From Marsupella aquatica (lineage: Eukaryota; Marchantiophyta), in the NCBI GenBank assembly GCA_973895155.1, contig OZ316898.1:186001-250000 (forward strand): a stretch of DNA of 64,000 bases. The letters are read 5' to 3'. Below are positions 39,941 through 51,079 of this stretch, in pieces (within the stretch, counting starts at the first letter, position 1; each line of letters opens with the position of its first letter). Under the pieces are notes generated by a model, which did not search any database, was not told where the DNA came from, and saw only the letters and a list, made by a program, of their open reading frames with translations. Both the position numbers and the translations under genes were made by a program.

Positions 39941-42115
39941 TATAGGATAGCTAGGTTAGCCAAACTCGGGTTAGCTATGTAACTCGGGTTAGCATAGCAG
40001 TGAGTACCCCCTCTCGGTTGCGGGGGCATAAGTGTCTGTGTATTTGACCAAATCGGCTATAATTGACCTCATTGGAAAGAGGAGCTCAAGCCGCTTCCAA
40101 CGCTACTATCCATGTAGCAATTGGTTGAATAGAGAAATCGGGAGAGGAGGCGCAAGCTCGCAAAAACCATGGAGGAGGGCCAAATCCGAAGTACATAGCC
40201 AATTTGAGATAGAAATAAAGTTGCGAGTTAGGGTTCAGTAGTTAGAGATAGTGGCAGCTCTGTTAGGGCTGGGATGGGGCTCCAGCAGCATAGTATCCAA
40301 CCATTTGGGCTTAGTATGAGAGTATATAGAGCAGCCCCCCGGTAGAGGCAAGGGGGGGAACTTCAGTTGTGTGATCTCACGTGGATTGAGCAACAGGGAG
40401 GAGCTCTGTGCAAGGAAGGTTGGGCTTGGAAGCTGTGTGTTGGGGAGAGCTTGGTTGTGCTATTACTCAGGGAGTAATCAGCCACGCTTTACAGCAACAG
40501 TTGGCCAGGTTTGCAAGCTGGATTGTGGCTCTTTCTAGTAGGCAACACAACTGGGTTCTTTTCCCCCGATACAGAGCCTTGGTGATCGGTGACGTGTTGG
40601 TGATTGTAAACTGTGGGGAGGATTTCAATGTGATTTGCGGTGAGCGCATTAGGGAGGTTGAGATACTGATTGAGGGGCAGCAGGAGGAGCATTTACAGTT
40701 TAGTCTGGCAAGGCTACGTGATCCATGGGGAGTCCCGGCCTTTGTCTGGTAGAGAGCACTAAGGGATCTATGGCCAGAGCTGAGCTTGCAGGGCAAGCAT
40801 GAGCCGGGCCTCATTATAGTCTGGGGTAGATCGCCATTAGGCCTGGAACCAGCTTTGAAGTCGAGTCAACTGTGCATGCGTACTTGACATTCTGAAATGG
40901 AGGTGTGAGATCTGTACGTGCCCCCAAGAATGAAGTGCAGTGAAGGAGGTTGAGTTCAGGGTTGAGTTTGCAAGGCAAGTACGGGATTGGTTCAAGTCCA
41001 ATCTACCGTCGCAATCTGGAGTGAGTCGGGCTCAGGTTCAGGATTGAGCTTGCATGGCAAGCACGGGGCTTGCGGGGCAAGCACGTCGCAATCTAGAGGA
41101 GACAGCCTTCGGGTCTAGTGTTCGGATCAAGTGTTCTCAGTGAACTATTGTGCACATCTTTGAATCTAATTGAGTTTTCCTCTCAGGCCTCATTTCTCTC
41201 ATGGATGTGTGTGTGTGAGGCAATCTGAGTGTATTATGGGACTAGCAGCGCCACTGAGGTGTTTACAAAAGACAACAAACAGGAAACAGGATTTAATAAC
41301 AGAAACTGGTAACAGGAAAAAAAACTGGTAACAGGAAAAAAAACTGGTAACAGGAAAATGGGTGGAATTTTTTTTTGAATTTTTTTTTTGAATTTTTTTT
41401 TTTTTTTGTCGACCAGTTTTTTTTGCTAGCGCCCGACGCTGCTAATAGTAGCGCCCAAAGCTAGCCAAAAATGTTGCATTGTTAATTTTTTTTGGAAATA
41501 ATATGTTTTAGGAGACATTTTTAAATTGTCATTTTTCCTGGTAACAATGATTTTTTCCTGGTAACAGCATATTAAAAACAGGAAAAAAAATTCCTGTTTA
41601 CCTGTTTCCTGTCTCCATCGCTATACCCGCGCCACTGAGAGGTGTACCGGGTGCATTGAAGTGGGTTGGGTGAGGGCTGTCATAGCTCTGATTGCTGAGA
41701 GTGGAATGGCAGAGTGGTGGGGCAATGGCTTAGAAGTCCCTAAGTCGGGAATCAGTCAGGAGTCACTGGTTTATGGGTACATTCCGGTGGCGGAATAGAA
41801 ATATACCTATGACAGTAAGCATACGTATAGACATATGCGCACCATAGCACTAGGCCCTGTGTGTACGGGCCCGATATGAAGACCCCTTCTCACCAGAACT
41901 ATCATGAGCACATGATCTGATTCCCAACCTTGGTTCTTAGGGATTGAGCTTGGGTGATGTGTGACGGAGTCTTGCTATGATAGTCTGGTGTTAAGGGCAT
42001 AAACTGGTGTTTACCGGCCTTCACAACATCCCTTCGTGATCCTCAGGTACAAGGAGATGGTTTTGGCACCCATAGTGACGTTTTTGGTGTTAAGACCCAT
42101 CTCAATCACGTGACA
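39941..42115 (+). mobile_element. Family B LTR, second copy, 5'-truncated
   Basis: The reverse complement of the 25.7-27.4 kb copy matches from about 39941 to 42115 (ends ..CACGTGACA). Homology stops abruptly at 'tataggatag', so about 600 bp of the LTR start, including the tandem array, is missing. It holds the conserved frame (40408-40752), the hairpins (41727-41796) and a later 370-bp insertion (41259-41628). Confidence 0.8.
41259..41628. mobile_element. MITE-like insertion (370 bp) with 11-bp target duplication
   Basis: It interrupts the family B LTR. GCGCCACTGAG is present on both sides (41248-41258 and 41629-41639), whereas other B copies have it once. The ends carry inverted CAGGAAACAGG-type repeats (several copies of 'aactggtaacagg' on the left, 'cctgtttcctgt' on the right). 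The interior is T-rich with a TAGCGCCCGACGCTGCTA motif. There is no coding capacity. An 8-11 bp duplication fits Mutator-like or hAT-like transposition. Confidence 0.7.
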
Positions 42116-44264
42116 CCTACTTTGGTCCCCAAATTTTGGCCCCCCACCTGGACCACGCATGGGCACGCCACTAGCTGCTTATGCCCATAACTTTCTAGTT
42201 AGGCGTCCGTAGGCGGAGTGCCTTAGCTCGTTGTGATCGGGCCAACCCAGTGCTTATGCCTAGACCCTCAAAACCCGTCATCACTTGGGGTCCCCGAGCG
42301 GCCACACCTAGGCCGGGCCTATCTCATGCTCCAAGTGTCCGTTACGCATGAAGTAAACTCCATTAGCCTTGGGCCCAAGAGGAGCTCTCACTCCAGCCCT
42401 CAAAACTCAAAGTCCGTCTGGGGGTCTCGACGGTCAACCTTGAGCTTGGCCCCTTCCCCATGACCCGACCAGCCCCAAGCTAGTTTAAGTCCTTAGTTTG
42501 CGTCACCAGCTTAGCGCCTTGCCTTCGCCAGTGCAACGCCTCATTGCCCATAGTCTCCCCATGCTTAGTCCTCACCAGATGGTCGTTCTGGGCTTGGACC
42601 ATAGAGGAGCTCAGTGTTGCTAACTCCGACACCAGAGCTAAGTGTTAAGGTAGTCGAGTTCCGCAAGTCTCCATCATGTGGAGTGTGTACCGCTGGAAGT
42701 CAAGCCGCTCTGCAACCTTTGGCCTGATACATGTTAACTTTGAGAAGGAAGCCGTTGTCTATGGACCCGTCGGGCGTGAAACTGGATGAGTGGTACTTGG
42801 CCCCCTTCCCCCCCCCCCGATGCCCATAATTCTACCCTGTCCATGCCTGCGGGCAAGCCAAAGATGAGTTTGAGCTGCGCTTTGGACAAGGACAAGTGTT
42901 TAGTAGGGATTTGACTAGGGCCCAGTAGTGATTGCAGGCCAGATTGCAGACTAGAATTTGGATTCCCAAAACTGCCAGATCATTTATGTGAATGTGGCTG
43001 TGTTTGTTGAGCACCACCTCCGGAGCTCGATTGGCCCACCTCCATTGTGTGATGTCTGAGTGAGGAGACATTGTTAGGTCTACTATGTATCACCAATCTT
43101 TCTCTCTCAGGATTTGCTCTAAATGAATATTAGTATTACTAGTCCATTGATATCTAAGAGAATGTGATCTTTGTTGTAGAAGACATCTTAAAGTATGCGA
43201 TGCAGATTTCACAGTTATGGCTATGATACCATGATTGTGTAAAATCTTTGTGAATTGATGAAGAAGACATCCCTGAAATGGGAGTTAAACACAGATCCAA
43301 ATTGTGACTAGACCAACGATTGGCTTGGATAGGGATCTATTACAAATGACTGACCAGGAAGTGTCCATTTGATTCTAAGGAACATACACAATGCTCACCT
43401 GTTGCCTGTTTCATACTCAATCGACTATTTCATACTGTTGACAAAACCAGTGAGTACTCGAGCTCCGCTGCTATACGTATGTCATACACAGCCTCTATAG
43501 TAACATCTATTGCAGAAATCTGACTGCCAACCATTGCGTTGCATATCACACTATTGTGACCATGTAAAAATTTCTGTTTACTTCTCATTCTGGATGCACT
43601 TTCGCCCAGATAACAACTAACCCTGAGATTCATTTGATGTTTGCCTGTGAACAGTGAAGGAAGAACAAACGTGGAAGTCCATTTTGTCACCAAAACACCA
43701 GGGCACACTGATTCTGGACCAAAACACCAGCGCAATGGTTCCGAATGTAAAGTACAATCATTGATAAAATAGATGTCAAATGGAGGCTCTACACGAGAGT
43801 CGTGTATGGTGGGTCGGACAATGAAGGCGATTTGGGTCCTATGGGTGAATGGAATCAGAACGTAGATGGAGGTGAGTAACAAAGTATGAATTCCGCAGCC
43901 ATGGATGCAGTGCTAAAGGGGAATCCAAGGCAATGAGCACATTGAAGAAGTAGATTAAAGGCGATAGGAATTCAAGAAGGCCATGCGCCTTGGCATTGTG
44001 GGTGTGCTGCGGCCATGGGGCCATGAGTGACGATGAGTTGAATTGGTTGCAAGGGTGGTGATTGATGTTAGCATGAATGGTGACTGTATTAGATGTGAGT
44101 GTAGATTGGCATTGAGTCCGCTACAGTATATATCCCGGTTCCCGACTGTGCCACATTTAATTAGTTCTAATCACCAAGCTTTGTCTCCTTTGTATGTCGT
44201 TTCCGACGTACAAAATTGAATGTCTTGCAACACAATTCAACTCATCGTACGTACAAAATGGAAA
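42116..44264. other. No gene recognised
   Basis: Frames up to 150 codons (43430-43882 minus) lack recognisable domains. A 58-bp segment containing 'ggccatggggccatgagtgac' at about 44010-44068 is repeated at 44284-44342. Confidence 0.45.
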
Positions 44265-44348
44265 GTAGTATCAATCACCACCCTTGCGGCCATGGGGCCA
44301 TGAGTGACGATGAGTTGAATTGGTTGCAAGGGTGGTGATTGATACTAC
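44265..44348. repeat. Perfect 23-bp inverted repeat (hairpin)
   Basis: The arms 44265-44287 and 44326-44348 are exact reverse complements, with a 38-base loop. The arm begins GTAGTATCAATCACCACCC. Confidence 0.85.
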
Positions 44349-44368
44349 GTACAAAATGGAAATGGTGA

Positions 44369-44444
44369 TTTTTATCTCCTGTAGCTTTAATACTCGTACG
44401 TACAAAATGGAAAGTTTCAACATCAAAGCTACAGGAGATAAAAA
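44369..44444. repeat. Perfect 20-bp inverted repeat (hairpin)
   Basis: The arms 44369-44388 and 44425-44444 are exact reverse complements, with a 36-base loop. The arm reads TTTTTATCTCCTGTAGCTTT. The phrase CGTACGTACAAAATGGAAAG in the loop also occurs just before the other hairpin (44246-44265). Confidence 0.85.
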
Positions 44445-46208
44445 GTTTAACCAGAAATGTCATGGGAGTCTAAGAATTCAAGTGGGTGAGTCACCTTTGA
44501 TGCCAGTGGTGCTTAAACGACATAACAAAAATGTTATGGGAGTCTAACATTGCCCCCAGGTAATCAATACTAGCCGAGTTTAAAAAATTTAACATCAATT
44601 CCATGGGAGCCACATGCAAGAGACTGCACAACGTTCCGCAAACCTGAAGACCTGCCTCATTGCATGCACAGTGACCAGAAGATATGAACCTTCCTCTGGA
44701 CCCGCACACAACTTGACCAGCTATTATTGTGCAAGGGCAGTGTAGCAGGCATAAGGGAGGCCATCTAGAGGTGTTCAAGCATTTGGAAGCCATCACGGCC
44801 ACTGTAGATTTGGACAAAGGAGATCATTCTTGGAGGTGAATCACCTTGGTACACAATGAATGGAAAGGTAGGAGGTAATGCGGAGGCCTATGGGGCATCA
44901 AAGAAGGCTAGGTAGGCTTAATGAGTCAAGAATCGGACAACAGCAACACCAAGCAAAAAGGAGCCAAAACCAGATGGGACGTGAGTTTGAAGCAACAGTG
45001 GAGACATCACAACAAAATGATGAGAAGTGGGCAGGTTGGACTCAGAGCAATCCAGTGGATTTTCAGCTGCAGTAGGGTATTGCCGGCCACTCCCACTCTT
45101 GCTAGCGAAATTCCCTGTTTGCTTGCATCATACAATACCTCATTGGGTGACTTTTGACTGCCAACAATTGAGGAAAACAATTCACAACTCACATTGGCAT
45201 TCTACTGTCAAGAAGATGCACAAATTACAGTTCATGATTGATTGCTGCCTGAATGCTGTTACGTTAGCTCAAAGGAAGAATGGTGTTCTTCCACCAGACG
45301 TCTTCGACATCAATCTCACCCAAGCAAATTCAAACCAAAAAGAAGAGAAAACAGATTAATCTCCCTCTTAAGACCTTCTCCAAGATGAATCGATTTACTT
45401 GAAGTAGGCATGGGCCCGGCAGAAGCAACAGACACATGCTCATCCACTATTCCTTGCAGAACTATGCTCCCATCTCCGTTCACGTGCACTGTCTATGAGC
45501 TTTCAGATTTCAATCATGCCAGCAACGCAGCAAGATTTCTACTGCAAATACAGCCCACTTTCCTGCCTTGTCCGATGATCCTTGAGGATAGCAGTGTACA
45601 GTGCATCATTCTCATTCTCGCATAATTTCAGGACTTCCTCCCCAGAACCCGGAGTAGTTAACATGCTTTAGAGCACCTTTCACGACCTTATCTTGTGAAT
45701 CTGCGAAGCTCAGAACAGTTGAGTTGCAGATGAAACTTCATATCTTTGGTTGAGTTCAGGGCTTTCTCTGCAAGTCTGAAACTGATTGCTTAAAGTTTTT
45801 ATGCTGGTGGAGGTTGTCATCGGCGAATTTTATCTTCATGTCCTTGATGTCTCGTGTCAGCAAAGTAAGTTCCCGTCCAGTACTATGTTCATGGCAAGGC
45901 AGCTACTGTATGCGAACCCTTCTTCTAATCTAACAACAAAATGTAACGAAGATATCAAACGAACTTTCTACATGGCGGGCCAAGAGCTTGATTTCACGCA
46001 TCTATGATTTCGACTCTCAAAAGTAAATCCCCTTAACATTTCTCTTACATGAAAACGTCTTTCAGCCAGAAGAGGGCTAGTTACAGTCCCAAATTGCAGA
46101 ATCTCAAAATTAATGTTACAGAATTGCAGCAACGAACACCTGATTGTACCTGCGCTGCCAGTGAGTACTGCTTTAGATCACTTTCCAGCCAGCCCAACAC
46201 AGCTGGGT
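44445..46208. other. No gene recognised; probable 3' flank of the PPR gene
   Basis: Only short frames. The part next to 46208 presumably includes the 3' untranslated region of the minus-strand PPR gene. No poly(A) signal could be picked out with confidence. Confidence 0.45.
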
Positions 46209-49200
46209 TCACCAGTAATCACCACAAGAACACACTCCATCTTTAAAATGGTGGAACCGATTTGCATCCCTCGCAATAATCTCGCGTCCTGTCACCCTAG
46301 AGATATACTTGGTTGCTGAGTGGCAATCTGAACACACCCGAAGGTTCTTATTTACACGAATTGGTTCTCCCAAAGGTAGGTGCATGAGTCCGTAAACAAT
46401 AGCCAACTTCTCACTATGCGAGCAAAGAGCTAGCTCTTTATCCTCCTCATTAATATCATGCACCACAAGCTTGGTATCCGGAATGTAGCCTTCAGCCTTC
46501 AGCTTTTCACTCAATTTACTCAGCTCAGAATAGATCGCCTCCGCTTCTGGGTGAGATGTATCCCCCACAACAAATTCATGGATCTTGTTATCAACATCAA
46601 TCCAGCAACGTCCTGGTTCCTTCCGAACACCTCTCTCTTGCATCATAGTGCGCACAGATGACACCTTCTCCCACTTCCCAGCTGCTGCATAGATATTGGA
46701 GAGCAGCACATATGTAGAGGCCTTACCAGGTTCCAACTTGAAAAGCTCGTTAGCGGCCCGTTCACCCAGCTCCACGTTACCGTAAGTTCTACAAGCCCCA
46801 AGCAAGGCTGTCCAAGTCACATCATCTGGTTCGATCGGCATCTTACTGATGAACTGCGTTGCTTCCTCCAAGTGTCCCGCCCGCCCAAGAATATCCACCA
46901 TGAGGTTATAGTGAACAACAATACGCTCGATACCATAATCTTGCGTCATAGCTGAAAAGATTCTACGGCCATCATCAACAAGGCCTCCATGAGAACACGC
47001 TGACAACACAGCTATGAATGACGTCTCGGTGGGCTTCACATGGTCTGCATTCATTTGCCGGAAAAGTTCCAGGGCTTTATGCCCATGTCCGTGTTGTGCA
47101 AGTCCACCGATCATTACATTCCATGTGATAACATCGCGTTTCCCGAGTCTGTCAAAAACTTGTTGGGCGTCATCTATACTGCCACTCTTTGCATACATGT
47201 GAAGGAGTGCGTTGCCCACACGCAGATCCGACTCCAGTCCAGCTTTCCTAGCGTGGCCATGAACCTCCTTCACCCACTCCAAAGCCCCCGCACTTGCAGA
47301 TGCACTCAGAATACTCAGATAAGTGATTGCATCTGGTTCGAAGCCTTCAAGTCTCATTTGGAGAAACAGTCGATATGCTTCATGCCCACATCCATGTTGT
47401 GCAAGTCCACCGATCATTATATTCCATGTGACAACATCACGTTTCTCCATTCTGTCGAAAACCAGTCGGGCATCATCTATACTGCCACTTTTTGCATACA
47501 TGTGAACCAGCGCACTACCCACACGCAAATCTGACTCTAGTCCCGCTTTGCTAGCATGGCCATGAACTTCCTTCACCCATACCAAAGCCCCCTCACTTGC
47601 AGATGCATTGAGAATACTAGCATAAGTAAATGCATTTGCTTCGAAGCCTTCACGTCTCATTTGAAGAAACAGTCTATATGCTTCTTCCCCACATCCATGT
47701 TGTGCAAGTCCACCGATCATTAAGTTCCAAGTGAATACATCGCGTTTCTCCATTCTGTCAAAAACCAGTCGAGCATTATCTATACTGCCACTCTTTGCAT
47801 ACATGTGAACCAGTGCATTCCCCACACGCAAATCCGACTCCAGTCCGGCTTTGCTAGCGTGGCCATGAACCTCCTTCACCCACTCCAAAGCTCGCGCACT
47901 TGCAGATGCATTCAGGATGCTCAGATAAGTGATTGCATCTGGTTCGAAGCCTTCCAGTCTCATTTGGAGAAACAATCGATATGCTTCATACCCACATCCA
48001 TGTTGTGCAAGTCCCCCAATCATGGTATTCCATGTTATAACGTCACGTTTCTCCATTTTGTCGAAAACCAGTCGGGCATCATCTATACTGCCACTCTTGG
48101 TATACATGTGAACGAGTGCACTGCCCACACGCAACTTCGACTCAAGTCTGGCTTTGCTAGCGTGGCCATGAACCTCCTTCACCCACTCCAAAGCCCCCGC
48201 ACTTGCAGGTGCATTCAGAATACTCGCATAAGTGAACGCATCTGGTTCAAAGCCGTCCCGTCTCATTTGGAGAAACAATCGGAATGCTTCATGCCCACAT
48301 CCATGTTGTGCAAGTCCTCCTATCATTACATTCCAAGTGACTACATCGCGTTTCTCCATTCTGTCAAACACCAGTCGGGCATCATCTATGCTGCCACTCT
48401 TTGCATACATGTGAACGAGTGCAATGCCCACACGCAGATCCGACTCCAGTCCGGCATTTCTAGCATGGCCATGAACCTCCTTCACCCACTCCAAAGCCCC
48501 CGCACTTGCAGATGCATTCAGAATACTCGCATAAGTGAATGCATTTGGTTCGAAGCCTTCCCGTCTCATTTGGAGAAACACTCGATATGCTTCATGCCCA
48601 GATCCATGTTGTGCAAGTCCCCCAATCATGGTATTCCATGTGACAACATCACGTTTCTCCATTCTGTCAAACACCAGTCGGGCATCATCTATACTGCCAC
48701 TCTTCGCATACATGTGAACGAGTCCAATGCCCACACGCAAATCCGACTCCAGTCCGGCATTTCTAGCATGGCCATGAACCTCCTTCACCCACTCCAAAGC
48801 CCCCGCACTTGCAGATGCATTCAGAATACTCGCATAAGTGAATGCATCTGGTTCAAAGCCTTCCCGTCTCATTTGGAGAAACAATCGATATGCTTCGTGC
48901 CCACATCCATGTTGTGCAAGTCCTCCTATCATTACATTCCATGTGATTACGTCGCGTTTCTCCATTCTGTCAAAAACCAGTCGGGCATCATGTATACTGC
49001 CACTCTTTGCATACATGTGAACGAGTGCATTGCTCACACGCAAATCCGACTCCAGTCCGGCTTTGCTAGCGTGGCCATGAACCTCCTTCACCCACTCCAA
49101 AGCCCCCGCACTTGCAGATGCATTCAGGATGCTCAGATAAGTGATTGCATCCGGTTCGAAGCCTTCCCGTCTCATTTGGAGGAATAGTCGATATGCTTCC

Positions 49201-50615
49201 ACACCATGACCAGCTTCTGCATATGCTCTAAGCATTGCAGTCCATGTCACTCCATCACGTTTCTCCATTCTGTCAAAAACTAGTCGGGCGTCATCGATAC
49301 TGCCACTCTTTGCATACATTTGTAAGAGGGCAGTCGCTACACGCACATCTGATTCAAAGCCAGTATGTCGAATATACACATGAACTTCCTTTCCCCATTT
49401 TAGAGCTAATGGGTAGGCACATGCCTTCAGGATGCTCAGATATGTGATCTCATTAGGCTGCACGCCTTCTTGGCGCATTTGATTGAAAAGCTCGAATGCA
49501 GACTGAACATGATCACTCTTAGCATATCCTGCAATCATGTTGGTCCAAGTAATAACATTCTTCTTCTTAAGTTGATCAAAAACTCGGCGTGCATCCAACA
49601 ATGCCCCACATTTAATGAACACATTCAAGAGGGTTACCGCCACATATTGATTCTTATCCATTCCACTCTGGATGATGTGGTCTTGCACCTGCTTCGCCGC
49701 TAAAAGGTCTTTCTGTTTTGAGCACATCTGCAGAACTTTCACATATGTGTACGAGTTTGTAGTAATGCCTCGTTGCAGACGATTCTGCAACACAGCAATT
49801 GCTTGACTCGTGGTCCCCACGCCATGCATGTCATTACTACCATCCCGTTGTGCACTGTCTCGAGAGCAATCTCTGCTGCCAGAATTGGAAAGAGATCGAA
49901 ATCCACCTTGACCAGTCAAATCGAGCCCTGCCTCCCTCCAATTTACTTTCCTGAGCAGCTCCTCGGTTATCAGGTGTTGCCTTCCTAAATTGTCAGGCAC
50001 CCTTTCTTCACAGATAGCTGAAGATTGCTTCTTTTCCTCCCTGGATAGCGGTTCCGGCTTTCGAATCTCTTGTACACCGTTTGCTGTCATACATCTGGTT
50101 AATTTCGCTTCTATGTCACCAGTTCGTTCGAGTTGCACTTTCAAGCTGTCAGTGTTCTGTTGACGTGATTCAATCCCACCAACGACTTTATGTGAAGGGT
50201 TCCGATTCTGCTCGATCACCTTTGCAGCTTCCCTCCACGTGACAGCTCCTGGGCGAGTTTTAGCGGATGGTGCCTCCAGCTGTGCTACATGGTTGTCATG
50301 CCCCGTTACACTTTGAAAACCAGCGCGGGCTTCAGATTCCCCGTTGTATTCAGGCTGTGCTGATTGAACTTCCCTCCCATACAGCTCGACAACCTTCTTC
50401 TGAAGCCTCCACTGATCACGAAATGTGTCGAGCTCGTGCTGCACCCGCTGTAGGCACGGGCTGTAAATTTTTGCCACGCCAGACATCTGCCGGATGACGG
50501 GGCCCAAAATTCCATATGCACGAGATTCCAATCTGCCTTGAGTAATCAATTTGAGCCTTGCCTTCGCCCATGCTGGAGTGGAGCAGCCATCCACCCAAAG
50601 TGCTTTCTTTGTCAT
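46209..50615 (-). CDS. PLS-class PPR protein with E and DYW domains (organelle C-to-U RNA editing)
   Basis: Pentatricopeptide-repeat proteins of this class bind one organellar RNA sequence, and their DYW domain deaminates a nearby cytidine to uridine. The start is placed at the ATG at 50615, giving 1,468 aa; the frame is open 33 codons further but without ATG. The first 50 residues are basic and Ala/Ser-rich and could be an organelle transit peptide. A low-complexity region (to about residue 290) precedes a long P-L-S repeat tract with motifs of 35, 35 and 31 residues (VVTWNVMIGGLAQHG.., FTYASILNASASAGALEWV.., LVHMYAKSGSIDDARLVFDR). The C-terminus has E motifs, then the DYW deaminase: HSEKLA with the catalytic Glu, CSDCHSATK as a zinc site, and the terminal CSCGDYW. 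It is intronless and complete. The central repeats are nearly identical at DNA level with a 303-bp period. Typical plants have shorter members; moss members of this type are long. Confidence 0.93.
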   Translation of the reverse strand: MTKKALWVDGCSTPAWAKARLKLITQGRLESRAYGILGPVIRQMSGVAKIYSPCLQRVQHELDTFRDQWRLQKKVVELYGREVQSAQPEYNGESEARAGFQSVTGHDNHVAQLEAPSAKTRPGAVTWREAAKVIEQNRNPSHKVVGGIESRQQNTDSLKVQLERTGDIEAKLTRCMTANGVQEIRKPEPLSREEKKQSSAICEERVPDNLGRQHLITEELLRKVNWREAGLDLTGQGGFRSLSNSGSRDCSRDSAQRDGSNDMHGVGTTSQAIAVLQNRLQRGITTNSYTYVKVLQMCSKQKDLLAAKQVQDHIIQSGMDKNQYVAVTLLNVFIKCGALLDARRVFDQLKKKNVITWTNMIAGYAKSDHVQSAFELFNQMRQEGVQPNEITYLSILKACAYPLALKWGKEVHVYIRHTGFESDVRVATALLQMYAKSGSIDDARLVFDRMEKRDGVTWTAMLRAYAEAGHGVEAYRLFLQMRREGFEPDAITYLSILNASASAGALEWVKEVHGHASKAGLESDLRVSNALVHMYAKSGSIHDARLVFDRMEKRDVITWNVMIGGLAQHGCGHEAYRLFLQMRREGFEPDAFTYASILNASASAGALEWVKEVHGHARNAGLESDLRVGIGLVHMYAKSGSIDDARLVFDRMEKRDVVTWNTMIGGLAQHGSGHEAYRVFLQMRREGFEPNAFTYASILNASASAGALEWVKEVHGHARNAGLESDLRVGIALVHMYAKSGSIDDARLVFDRMEKRDVVTWNVMIGGLAQHGCGHEAFRLFLQMRRDGFEPDAFTYASILNAPASAGALEWVKEVHGHASKARLESKLRVGSALVHMYTKSGSIDDARLVFDKMEKRDVITWNTMIGGLAQHGCGYEAYRLFLQMRLEGFEPDAITYLSILNASASARALEWVKEVHGHASKAGLESDLRVGNALVHMYAKSGSIDNARLVFDRMEKRDVFTWNLMIGGLAQHGCGEEAYRLFLQMRREGFEANAFTYASILNASASEGALVWVKEVHGHASKAGLESDLRVGSALVHMYAKSGSIDDARLVFDRMEKRDVVTWNIMIGGLAQHGCGHEAYRLFLQMRLEGFEPDAITYLSILSASASAGALEWVKEVHGHARKAGLESDLRVGNALLHMYAKSGSIDDAQQVFDRLGKRDVITWNVMIGGLAQHGHGHKALELFRQMNADHVKPTETSFIAVLSACSHGGLVDDGRRIFSAMTQDYGIERIVVHYNLMVDILGRAGHLEEATQFISKMPIEPDDVTWTALLGACRTYGNVELGERAANELFKLEPGKASTYVLLSNIYAAAGKWEKVSSVRTMMQERGVRKEPGRCWIDVDNKIHEFVVGDTSHPEAEAIYSELSKLSEKLKAEGYIPDTKLVVHDINEEDKELALCSHSEKLAIVYGLMHLPLGEPIRVNKNLRVCSDCHSATKYISRVTGREIIARDANRFHHFKDGVCSCGDYW
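47300..49220 (-). repeat. 303-bp tandem repeats inside the PPR gene
   Basis: The DNA encoding one P-L-S triplet (101 codons) is repeated about six to seven times with high identity. Equivalent points lie at 47323, 47626, 47929, 48232, 48535 and 48838, exactly 303 bp apart. The outer triplets are more diverged. The array produces a long antisense open frame (47805-49187) as a by-product. Confidence 0.85.
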
Positions 50616-51079
50616 CTTATGATTAAAGTCAGGTGTTCTGGGCTTCCTCTGTGAGCACCACAACCCACGATCAGATCGACCAGCACAAAATGCAAGCGAC
50701 TCCACGAGGTGCAATGAATTGTTTTTGATTTGTTTCAGCAGTCAAGACCATATTTCTACAATCAAACGGTAACAACAGGAAAGCAGACCGGTAAGTCCCT
50801 GGTTCTTGGGCTAGGACCCTACATCCGTCCAAAGATATATTTTCTTGTCTCCTGTGATCTGCTGCTATATTTCGTACGGAAAACGTGCAAAAGCGATATA
50901 ACCCGGTTTCAATTGAGAGTAACGGCGATCTGTCAAGAATGCAATGGTCTCAGAATATACGGAAATAATTGTGAGAGGCATATCCAGGTAGCTAAATAAT
51001 CTATATGCTCGTTCACACTCCAGTACACTTTGCAGTCCTGGCCGTATGGAAATGCAGGGGAATCATTGTTTGGCAACTC
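50616..51079. other. Upstream flank of the PPR gene; no gene recognised
   Basis: Should hold the PPR promoter and 5' leader. No clear TATA box was identified. Confidence 0.4.

Noticed and set aside
40001-42115. Family B LTR starting at TGAGTACCCC (40001)
   Set aside because: The flanks (AGCAG and CCTAC) do not match, and homology to other B copies continues to about 39941; the complete copy at 25706-28063 shows the true start further out.
43430-43882. 150-codon minus-strand frame
   Set aside because: Non-ATG start, no recognisable domain, and no supporting splice or codon signal; left unannotated.
47805-49187. A 460-codon plus-strand frame
   Set aside because: It is antisense to the intact PPR-DYW gene and exists only because the 303-bp repeat, a multiple of three, repeats a stop-free antisense frame. 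No known domain.
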